Origin: an uncultured Bacteroidia bacterium
GTDB lineage: Bacteria > Bacteroidota > Bacteroidia > Bacteroidales > UBA932
DNA: 6,117 bases
Assembly: GCA_902766985.1 (NCBI GenBank)
Contig: CACXFP010000150.1
Coordinates: 1-6,117 of the forward strand
Reading direction: 5' to 3'
The translations under genes and the position numbers were made by a program. The notes beneath the pieces are model-generated. The model was not told where the DNA came from and ran no database searches. It saw nothing but the letters and a program-made list of their open reading frames with translations. This document shows positions 1 to 5,922 of this stretch, one piece after another (within the stretch, counting starts at the first letter, position 1; each line of letters starts with the position of its first letter).

Positions 1-4
1 CCGT

Positions 5-36
5 CCCTCCCACCGCTCCGCGGCGGGCCCCTCCCA
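5..36. repeat. GC-rich hairpin flanked by 8-bp direct repeats
   Basis: The 8-mer CCCTCCCA occurs at 5-12 and again at 29-36. Between and overlapping them is a hairpin with arms 9-16 and 20-27 and a 3-nt loop (17-19). Read as minus-strand RNA, all eight positions pair, one of them as a G-U wobble. The block lies downstream of the nifJ terminator and is much more GC-rich than other intergenic DNA here. It has the look of a dispersed intergenic repeat (REP-like), but only one copy is visible and the element may continue past the window edge. No T-tract follows on either strand, so it is not an intrinsic terminator. Confidence 0.45.
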
Positions 37-39
37 TTT

Positions 40-71
40 TGACCATGGGTGGACAAGGTCCTCCATGGCCA
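40..71 (-). repeat. Imperfect inverted repeat (hairpin)
   Basis: Arms at 40-54 and 58-71 surround a 3-nt loop (55-57). Each arm contains the palindrome CCATGG (43-48 and 63-68). The minus-strand fold has 13 pairs including one G-U wobble, with one T-T or A-A type mismatch (50/62) and one bulged base (47). It sits between the nifJ terminator and the GC-rich direct-repeat block at 5-36. No U-run follows, so termination is unlikely. It may be part of the same repeat element or of a downstream leader; its role is unknown. Confidence 0.4.
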
Positions 72-94
72 TCACCTGACGGAAGTATGCAACT

Positions 95-125
95 AAAAAA
101 GGCCGGCTCAATGCGAGCCGGCCTT
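95..125 (-). terminator. Rho-independent terminator of the fabD-nifJ unit
   Basis: Read on the minus strand, a perfect 11-bp stem (arms 115-125 and 99-109) with a 5-nt loop (110-114) is rich in G and C and runs straight into a six-base T-tract (95-100 on the plus strand are all A). It begins about 20 nt after the nifJ stop codon. On the plus strand the stem is followed by GAAATC rather than a T-run, so it should work mainly in the minus direction. Confidence 0.93.
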
Positions 126-145
126 GAAATCTTGGCCTTCAGGGA

Positions 146-3100
146 TTATTTGCCTGCGAGCCTGCGGTAACCCTCGTAGCGGATCTTCGCGAATTCCTCG
201 GTCTTGGTGAGGAGCTCCTGAGCCCTTTCAGGGAAGAGCTTGTAGAGGGAAGAGAACCTGACCTCGCCCTTGAGGAAGTCCTGGAACTTGGTCCAGTCCG
301 GCTCCTTGCTGTCAAGCGAGAACGGATTCTTGTCCGTACCTTCCAGCATAGGATTGTACCTGTACAGGTGCCAGTAACCGCAATCCACGGCGAGTTTCTC
401 CTCCTTCTGGCTAAGTCCCATGCCGGCCTTCAAGCCGTGGTTGATGCAAGGGGCGTAGGCTATGATGAGGGAAGGACCGTCGTATGCTTCGGCTTCCTTG
501 ATAGCATTCATGTACTGTGCAGGGCTTGATCCCATGGCCACCTGGGCTACATATACATAACCGTAGCTCATAGCCATCATTCCCAGGTCTTTCTTGCGGA
601 TCTTCTTGCCCGAAGCGGCGAATTTCGCTATGGCACCGGCAGGAGTAGCCTTGGATGACTGTCCGCCTGTGTTGGAGTACACCTCGGTGTCAAGCACGAG
701 CACGTTGACATTTTCACCGGATGCGAGCACATGGTCGAGTCCTCCGTAACCGATATCGTATGCCCAGCCGTCACCTCCGAATATCCACTGGGACCTAGCG
801 GGGATGAAGTGCCTGTATTCTATGAGTTTGCGGCTGATCTTGTCCTTCTTGTCCCTTATGAGGGGGAGGAGGGCGTCCGCCACTTCGCGGGTAACGTCAT
901 AGACGTTCCTGTTCTCAAGCCACCTGGTGAAGAGAGCTTTGACTTCGTCGGAGAAATTATCGGAGTCCAGGCCCTTGGTCATGATATCGGCGACGGTCTC
1001 GCGCGCCCTGTCAGAACCGAGTTTCATTCCGAGTCCGAATTCTGCATTATCCTCAAAGAGGGAGTTCTGCCATGCCGGTCCGTGTCCGTTCCTGTCGGTG
1101 CAATAAGGGGAGGCAGGGAAGGAAGCTCCGTAGATGGAGGAACATCCTGTGGCGTTGGCAATCATCATGTGGTCGCCGAAGAGCTGTGTGATATTCTTGA
1201 TATAAGGGGTCTCGCCGCAACCTGCGCAAGCTCCGGAGAACTCAAACAGCGGCTGTGCGAACTGGGCGTTCTTTACGTTGACAGCTTTCTTTACCCACTC
1301 ATCCTTGTATCCTACCTTGGAATTCAGCCAGTCGAAGCAAACCTGCTCGTTCTGCTGGTCAAGGGCGGAAACGAGCTTGAGCGCTTTCTCCGGCTTGGCG
1401 AGGCAGACGTCCACGCAGTTTCCGCAGCCCGTGCAGTCATCGACGGATACGGAGAGAGCATACTTCCACTCTTTCTGGAGAGCCTTGCCCTGGGTGTACT
1501 TGAGGCCTTCGGGAGCTTCGGCAGCCTGCTCGTCCGTAAGAAGGAAGGGCCGGATGGCGGCGTGGGGGCAGACGAATGCGCAGGTGTTGCACTGGATGCA
1601 CTTCTCGGCGTCCCACAGGGGAATATTCACTCCGACTCCGCGTTTCTCATAGGCGGATGTGCCTGAAGGCATGGTGCCGTCGCAATACTTCTCGAAAGCG
1701 CTTACGGGCAGGGTGTCACCATCCTGTGAATTCACGATGTCAGCAATCTTCTTCACGAATTCGGGAGCGAGACGGTCCTTCTTGGGATTCTCGAACTTGA
1801 CGTCGATGGTTGCCCAGTCTGCAGGGACGGAAACCTCTGTGTATTCCCCGCCGCGGTCGACGGCTGCGTAGTTCATGTTCACGACGCTTTCACCTTTCTT
1901 ACCGTAACTCTTTACGATGGCGTCCTTCATGTATTTGACGGCATCCTCGTAGGGGATTATGCCGGTGATCTTGAAGAAGGCGCTCTGGAGGATGGTGTTG
2001 GTCCTGTTGCCCAGACCTATCTCGGCAGCGATCTTTGTGGCGTTGATTATATAAAGTTTGATGTGCTTGCGACCGATGATGCCCTTCACGTGGTCGGGAA
2101 TCCTCTTGATGGTCTCCTCTTCATTCCAGAGACTGTTAAGAAGGAGGGTGCCACCATCCTTTACGCCCTTGAGAACGTCATATTTCTCGAGGTAGGAAGG
2201 AACGTGGCAGGCCACGAAATCGGGGGTGGACACAAGGTAGGGAGCCTTGATGGGCACGCTGCCGAAACGCAGGTGCGAGCAGGTGTATCCGCCGGACTTC
2301 TTGGAATCATAGTCGAAGTAAGCCTGGCAGTAGAGGTCTGTATGGCTTCCTATAATCTTAATCGTATTCTTGTTGGCGCCGACTGTGCCGTCGGAGCCGA
2401 GGCCGTAGAACTTGCACTCGGTGGTGCCGGGCTTCACTATGGAGATCTCCTCCTTGACGGGAAGCGACTTGAATGTGAGGTCGTCGACGATGCCGATGGT
2501 GAAGCCGTCCTTGGGTTCCTTGAGGGCGAGGTTGTCGAATACGGCCACGATCTGGGCGGGAGTGGTGTCCTTCGAAGACAGACCGTAGCGGCCGCCTATG
2601 ATGAGGGGCTGGTTCTCCTTACCCTGGAAAAGGGCCTTGACATCGAGGAGAAGAGGTTCTCCGAGGGCTCCGGGTTCCTTTGTCCTGTCGAGGACTGCGA
2701 TCTTTTTGACCTTCTTGGGGAGGACCTTGAAGAAATACTCCGCAGAGAACGGCCTGTAGAGGTGGACGGTGATCATTCCGTACTTCTTGCCTTTCGCGGC
2801 GAGATAATCGATGGTCTCCTTGGCAGTCTCGGTGACTGAACCCATGGCAACGATAATGTTCTCGGCATTGGGATCGCCATAATATGTAAACGGCCTGTAT
2901 TCACGGCCCGTGATTTCGCTTATCTCTCCCATGTAGCGGGCTACGATGTCGGGAACTGCGTCATAGACGGCATTCCTGGACTCGGCTGCCTGGAAATATA
3001 CGTCTCCGTTCTGTGCGGTACCCCTGGTGACCGGAGCGTCGGGATTAAGTGCACGCAGGCGGAACTTCTCGAGGGATTTCGTGCTGACGAGCGGCCGGAG

Positions 3101-3676
3101 GTCGTCCTCGTCGAGAGTCTCTATTTTCTGAATCTCATGAGAGGTGCGGAATCCATCGAAGAAGTGGAGGAAAGGAATGCTGGCCTTGATGGCTGACAGA
3201 TGAGCCACGGCAGCGAGATCCTGGGCCTCCTGGACACTGCCGGATGCGAGCATCGCGAAGCCTGTCTGGCGGCATGCCATCACATCCTGATGGTCTCCGA
3301 AGATGGAGAGGGCATGGGTGGCAAGGGTCCTGGCGGATACATGGAAGACGGCGGGAAGCATTTCACCTGCAATCTTGTACATGTTAGGGATCATGAGAAG
3401 GAGACCCTGCGATGCAGTGTATGTGGTTGTAAGGACGCCTGCCTGCAGGGAGCCGTGAACAGCTCCGGAGGCACCGCCTTCGCTCTCCATTTCCGTCACC
3501 TTGACGGTTTCACCCCAAAGGTTCTTTTTCCCGTGAGCGGCCCACTCATCAATGTTCTCCGCCATGGGAGACGAAGGAGTGATGGGGTAGATAGCGGCGT
3601 GCTCGCTGAAGAGGTAGGCGATGTTTGCAACCGCGGTATTGCCGTCACAGGTAATGAATTTTTTTTCTTTAGCCAT
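146..3676 (-). CDS. nifJ: Pyruvate:ferredoxin (flavodoxin) oxidoreductase
   Basis: This 1176-residue cytosolic enzyme should oxidise pyruvate with CoA to acetyl-CoA and CO2, passing electrons to ferredoxin or flavodoxin. The length fits single-chain enzymes such as E. coli YdbK and lacks the extra C-terminal domain of the Desulfovibrio africanus enzyme. Domains in order are the N-terminal TPP/pyruvate domain (YPITPSSP at 30-37, EMESEGG at 62-68, Arg116), a transketolase-C-like domain (about 260-400), the gamma domain (GLGSDGTVGANK from 425), the EKR motif at 677-679, two ferredoxin-type 4Fe-4S motifs (Cys693/696/699/703 and Cys748/751/754/758), and the TPP domain (GDG at 968-970, NTGGQ at 1002-1006). 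The proximal-cluster cysteines are 817, 820, 845 and 1077. All twelve cluster ligands are therefore present and the enzyme looks intact. Assignment of catalytic roles by analogy with the D. africanus enzyme is inference. The ATG at 3674-3676 has an A-rich upstream region without a Shine-Dalgarno. It follows fabD by 30 nt with no terminator, suggesting cotranscription. Another 2-oxoacid substrate is possible but less likely. Confidence 0.96.
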   Translation of the reverse strand: MAKEKKFITCDGNTAVANIAYLFSEHAAIYPITPSSPMAENIDEWAAHGKKNLWGETVKVTEMESEGGASGAVHGSLQAGVLTTTYTASQGLLLMIPNMYKIAGEMLPAVFHVSARTLATHALSIFGDHQDVMACRQTGFAMLASGSVQEAQDLAAVAHLSAIKASIPFLHFFDGFRTSHEIQKIETLDEDDLRPLVSTKSLEKFRLRALNPDAPVTRGTAQNGDVYFQAAESRNAVYDAVPDIVARYMGEISEITGREYRPFTYYGDPNAENIIVAMGSVTETAKETIDYLAAKGKKYGMITVHLYRPFSAEYFFKVLPKKVKKIAVLDRTKEPGALGEPLLLDVKALFQGKENQPLIIGGRYGLSSKDTTPAQIVAVFDNLALKEPKDGFTIGIVDDLTFKSLPVKEEISIVKPGTTECKFYGLGSDGTVGANKNTIKIIGSHTDLYCQAYFDYDSKKSGGYTCSHLRFGSVPIKAPYLVSTPDFVACHVPSYLEKYDVLKGVKDGGTLLLNSLWNEEETIKRIPDHVKGIIGRKHIKLYIINATKIAAEIGLGNRTNTILQSAFFKITGIIPYEDAVKYMKDAIVKSYGKKGESVVNMNYAAVDRGGEYTEVSVPADWATIDVKFENPKKDRLAPEFVKKIADIVNSQDGDTLPVSAFEKYCDGTMPSGTSAYEKRGVGVNIPLWDAEKCIQCNTCAFVCPHAAIRPFLLTDEQAAEAPEGLKYTQGKALQKEWKYALSVSVDDCTGCGNCVDVCLAKPEKALKLVSALDQQNEQVCFDWLNSKVGYKDEWVKKAVNVKNAQFAQPLFEFSGACAGCGETPYIKNITQLFGDHMMIANATGCSSIYGASFPASPYCTDRNGHGPAWQNSLFEDNAEFGLGMKLGSDRARETVADIMTKGLDSDNFSDEVKALFTRWLENRNVYDVTREVADALLPLIRDKKDKISRKLIEYRHFIPARSQWIFGGDGWAYDIGYGGLDHVLASGENVNVLVLDTEVYSNTGGQSSKATPAGAIAKFAASGKKIRKKDLGMMAMSYGYVYVAQVAMGSSPAQYMNAIKEAEAYDGPSLIIAYAPCINHGLKAGMGLSQKEEKLAVDCGYWHLYRYNPMLEGTDKNPFSLDSKEPDWTKFQDFLKGEVRFSSLYKLFPERAQELLTKTEEFAKIRYEGYRRLAGK

Positions 3677-3706
3677 GATTTGAGTTTATAGTGTTTGTTT
3701 CAGTTC

Positions 3707-4594
3707 TTAGATTCCCTGGATGCCGGATATCTCAAGTCCGGCTCCTCCGATCCTCTTGACCAGTCCCTGCAGGACGGTTCCGGGACCTATCTCGGTGAAG
3801 GATCCGGCGCCGTCGGCAATCATGTTCTTGACGCTCTGTGTCCATTTCACAGGGGAGGTCAGCTGGGCAAGAAGGTTTTGCTTAATGATTGCGGGGTCGG
3901 AGGTGGGGAGGGCGGTCACGTTCTGGTAAACGGGGCAGAGCGGTGTGCTGAAGGCCGTCTTTTCAATGGCCTTTCCAAGTTCTGCGCGTGCGGGTTCCAT
4001 AAGAGGGGAGTGGAAGGCTCCGCTGACCGAAAGGGGCAGGGCCCTTTTCGCACCGGCTTCCTTTGCCTTGGCGCAGGCTTCGCTGACGGCTTCAAGTTCT
4101 CCAGATATGACGACCTGGCCGTCGCAGTTGTAGTTCGCCGGGATTACCGTACCCTGGCATGAAGAGCAGATTCCTTCCACCTGCTCGTTGGTAAGGCCGA
4201 TGATGGCAGCCATGGTACCCGGAACCATTTCGCAGCATTTCTGCATTTCGCTGGCACGGACGGCAACAAGTGAGAGCGCATCCTCGAAACTCACGGCTCC
4301 GCTGGCGGCCAGGGCGGAAAACTCTCCGAGGGAGTGGCCTGCCACCATGTCGGGTGCGGGGAGGGAGCTGAATTTCGCAAGGACCGTAGAATGAAGGAAG
4401 ATTGCAGGCTGGGTGACACGTGTGGCCTTGAGGTCCTCGGCAGTGCCTTCGAACATTATGTCCGTAATCCTGAAACCGAGGATGTCATTGGCCTTTTCCA
4501 GCATTTCCTTTGCTTCAGGAACGTTCTCGTATAAGTCTTTCGCCATTCCTGGGAACTGTGAACCCTGTCCGGGGAATACGTATGCTTTTTTCAT
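3707..4594 (-). CDS. fabD: Malonyl-CoA:ACP transacylase
   Basis: This enzyme moves malonyl from CoA to acyl carrier protein, supplying the extender unit for type II fatty acid synthesis in the cytosol. The 295-residue protein has the family's normal length and all key motifs: GQGSQ at 9-13, GHSLGE at 86-91 with nucleophile Ser88, Arg113 that would bind the malonyl carboxylate, GAFHSPLM at 192-199 with catalytic His195, and Gln244. The roles follow from E. coli FabD (Ser92, Arg117, His201, Gln250). I chose the ATG at 4592-4594 (MKKAYVFPGQG); the in-frame TTG directly before it adds only one residue and is a weaker start. No Shine-Dalgarno is visible. The gene is first in a minus-strand unit with nifJ, whose start is 30 nt past the fabD stop, which links acetyl-CoA production with its use in lipid synthesis. 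It is not beside other fab genes in this window. Confidence 0.96.
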   Translation of the reverse strand: MKKAYVFPGQGSQFPGMAKDLYENVPEAKEMLEKANDILGFRITDIMFEGTAEDLKATRVTQPAIFLHSTVLAKFSSLPAPDMVAGHSLGEFSALAASGAVSFEDALSLVAVRASEMQKCCEMVPGTMAAIIGLTNEQVEGICSSCQGTVIPANYNCDGQVVISGELEAVSEACAKAKEAGAKRALPLSVSGAFHSPLMEPARAELGKAIEKTAFSTPLCPVYQNVTALPTSDPAIIKQNLLAQLTSPVKWTQSVKNMIADGAGSFTEIGPGTVLQGLVKRIGGAGLEISGIQGI

Positions 4595-4633
4595 CAATGG
4601 AGAATTATTTGATTATATATGTTATGGATTCTA

Positions 4634-4641
4634 CAAAAATA
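4634..4641 (-). promoter_or_regulatory. Candidate fabD -7 promoter box
   Basis: The minus strand reads TATTTTTG, an exact match to the Bacteroidetes primary-sigma -7 consensus TAnnTTTG. Initiation several bases downstream would give a leader of roughly 30 nt before the fabD ATG. A TTTG occurs upstream (minus strand of 4656-4659), but its 14-nt spacing is shorter than the usual -33 to -7 distance, so the -33 element is weak. In DNA this AT-rich, a chance match is plausible. Confidence 0.4.
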
Positions 4642-4666
4642 GGAAAAAATTGATACAAAAAATAAT

Positions 4667-4674
4667 TATATTTG
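4667..4674 (+). promoter_or_regulatory. Candidate tRNA-Arg/ykvA-like -7 promoter box
   Basis: TATATTTG matches the Bacteroidetes -7 consensus TAnnTTTG exactly. It ends 11 nt before the first base of the tRNA, so transcription would start only a few bases upstream of the mature 5' end, which is typical of tRNA genes. A TTG at 4650-4652 lies closer than the standard -33 spacing. The box is the only good candidate upstream of the tRNA and probably also drives the downstream CDS. Confidence 0.55.
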
Positions 4675-4685
4675 CAAAGCCAACC

Positions 4686-4757
4686 GCCCTTGTAGTCCAA
4701 TGGATAGGATTTTGGATTCCGGTTCCAACGATTGGGGTTCGAATCCCCACGAGGGTA
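4686..4757 (+). tRNA. tRNA-Arg (anticodon CCG)
   Basis: A complete 72-nt cloverleaf can be folded by eye. The acceptor arms are 4686-4692 and 4750-4756, the D stem 4695-4698/4707-4710, the anticodon stem 4712-4716/4724-4728, and the T stem 4733-4737/4745-4749 with loop TTCGAAT. The anticodon CCG at 4719-4721 reads the arginine codon CGG. C35 and an A in the D loop after GG (A20 type) agree with arginine identity. The discriminator is A4757. The 3' CCA is not encoded (CTA follows), so it must be added after transcription. The acceptor stem has two G-U wobbles, including the terminal G1-U72. A CDS starts 15 nt downstream on the same strand. Confidence 0.95.
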
Positions 4758-4772
4758 CTAACTTTTCATTAT

Positions 4773-5180
4773 ATGAAAACTCCTGACATCCAAGACATTG
4801 AATATCGCAAGTCTTATTCCGACAAGGATTTCTGGAAGAAGGTCGGGAAGATTGCGAAGAAAGGAGGCGAACAGATCGTGTATCTCGCCCTCCTTCTCTT
4901 CTATGTCATGAAGAGCGAAGAAGTCGAACTCAAGCAGAAGCTTATGATAGCAGGAGCCCTGGGATACCTGATCCTTCCGGTTGACCTCATCCCGGACTTC
5001 CTCCCGGTGGCAGGCTATGCCGACGATTTCGCAGCCCTCATGGCTGCCTACGGCATGATCAAGGCTTGTGTAACCCCGGAGATCAAGCTGCAGGCAACCG
5101 CGAAATGCAGGGAGTGGTTCCGTGATTTCGACTCCGGTCAGAAAGACGGGCCGGTTGATACCTTCCCTGACGAACAGTAG
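4773..5180 (+). CDS. YkvA-family (DUF1232) small membrane protein
   Basis: This 135-residue protein has the DUF1232 signature in its middle: a hydrophobic run from about 57 to 80 containing LPVDLIPDFLPVAGYADD (68-85). A second hydrophobic stretch lies at about 36-46. The N-terminus is lysine-rich (WKKVGKIAKKGG at 21-32) and the C-terminus is polar and acidic. The family is widespread in bacteria and no biochemical function is established, so I assign none; membrane association is inferred from hydrophobicity. The ATG at 4773 was chosen because the open frame upstream runs through the tRNA gene. No Shine-Dalgarno is present and the leader is AT-rich. The start lies 15 nt after the tRNA 3' end, so the two are probably one transcript. 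The stop codon is 3 nt from the stop of the convergent thioesterase gene. Confidence 0.88.
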   Translation: MKTPDIQDIEYRKSYSDKDFWKKVGKIAKKGGEQIVYLALLLFYVMKSEEVELKQKLMIAGALGYLILPVDLIPDFLPVAGYADDFAALMAAYGMIKACVTPEIKLQATAKCREWFRDFDSGQKDGPVDTFPDEQ

Positions 5181-5183
5181 GGG

Positions 5184-5915
5184 CTATTCAAATTCAAGTC
5201 GGGCGACGAAACAGAGTTTTTCCCCGACATTCCCTTCGACATACCAAGTGTCTCCATCACGGCCGAGACTGAAACCTACCGTCTCGCCGAGGTGTATTTC
5301 GTGATAATAGCATACCTGAAGGTCTCGAAGCATCTTTCCGCCCACATATCCTGCAGGCAGGAGGTCAATGCACCATTGGGGGTACATGCAGTTGTTCACA
5401 TGGCTGTTGGTGTCTATGTCCGACCACACGGCCAGATGGCTGCCGGCATCGACCATCTCCAGGGTCTTAGGGACGATTACCTTTCCGCAAAGAGGGAGGC
5501 TTGCCTCTTCGAGATTCAGTGAAGTATCGAATCCGTGGAGGTCGCGGATGATAGCCCTGTCCTTCAGGCTGAGCATTGTCCACACCGAAGTTGCATGCAT
5601 GACGGGCTCCCCGTCCTCCGAAAGAAGGCGGAAATTCCTGTGCCACAGGGGAAGGACCTGTGTGTATGGCCAGGTCTCGAGTGTCACTGTATCACCCCAG
5701 GAAGGCCACTTGCTGAATTGCAGGTGGATCCTGTTCAGGGCCCAGAAAATGCCATCCTCGCGGAGGACTGCATAACCGGCCCCCGCGAGGTTGGATCCCT
5801 TGTAGGCTATTTCCTGGATGTGACTCTGGATGAAGAACGGCTTGATGCGGCTGTTGAGATCGGCCTCGTAACTGTTTACGGTAAACTCCTGCCGAACTTT
5901 CCTGTCTTTCTCCAT
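5184..5915 (-). CDS. Acyl-ACP thioesterase (FatA/FatB-like, double hotdog)
   Basis: The 243-residue protein matches bacterial acyl-ACP thioesterases, which hydrolyse acyl-ACP to free fatty acid and ACP in the cytosol. An N-terminal hotdog half (about 8-125; LNRIHLQFSKWPSWGDTV at 60-77) is followed by a C-terminal half (about 155-243). The C-terminal half carries the active-site motif DIDTNSHVNN at 166-175. By analogy with plant FatB, Asp168, Asn170, His172 and Glu206 (in YYHEIHLGE) are the likely catalytic residues; this mapping is inference. The chosen ATG at 5913-5915 gives MEKDRKVRQEF. The frame stays open 30 codons further upstream, but that extension is Arg/Lys-rich and overlaps the 3' end of the upstream gene out of frame, so I reject it. 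The start lies 7 nt after that gene's stop, suggesting a shared transcript. Chain-length preference cannot be read from the sequence. Confidence 0.91.
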   Translation of the reverse strand: MEKDRKVRQEFTVNSYEADLNSRIKPFFIQSHIQEIAYKGSNLAGAGYAVLREDGIFWALNRIHLQFSKWPSWGDTVTLETWPYTQVLPLWHRNFRLLSEDGEPVMHATSVWTMLSLKDRAIIRDLHGFDTSLNLEEASLPLCGKVIVPKTLEMVDAGSHLAVWSDIDTNSHVNNCMYPQWCIDLLPAGYVGGKMLRDLQVCYYHEIHLGETVGFSLGRDGDTWYVEGNVGEKLCFVARLEFE

Positions 5916-5922
5916 CGCACGC

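Noticed and set aside
1..72. Partial small gene on the minus strand starting at 72
   Set aside because: Only 24 codons are visible, the start is 22 nt from a strong terminator with no promoter, and much of the sequence is inverted or direct repeat. It is reported as a finding rather than as a CDS.
731..1666. Long plus-strand open frame (311 codons) opposite nifJ
   Set aside because: It is antisense to an intact, motif-complete nifJ, its protein shows no recognisable domain, and it has the composition expected from the complement of codon-biased coding DNA.
2063..2839. Plus-strand open frame (258 codons) opposite nifJ
   Set aside because: It is an antisense shadow of nifJ with a Val/Leu/Gly/Glu-rich sequence, no known motif and no plausible start region.
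3200..4162. Plus-strand open frames opposite the nifJ start and fabD
   Set aside because: They overlap two well-supported minus-strand genes completely and show no family features.
4413..4772. Upstream extension of the ykvA-like frame
   Set aside because: It would run through the complement of fabD, the promoter region and the tRNA gene. The DUF1232 protein is complete from the ATG at 4773.
5198..5228. Inverted repeat GTCGGG/CCCGAC as terminator of the ykvA-like gene
   Set aside because: The stem is only 6 bp with a 19-nt loop, no T-tract follows it, and it lies inside the thioesterase coding sequence.
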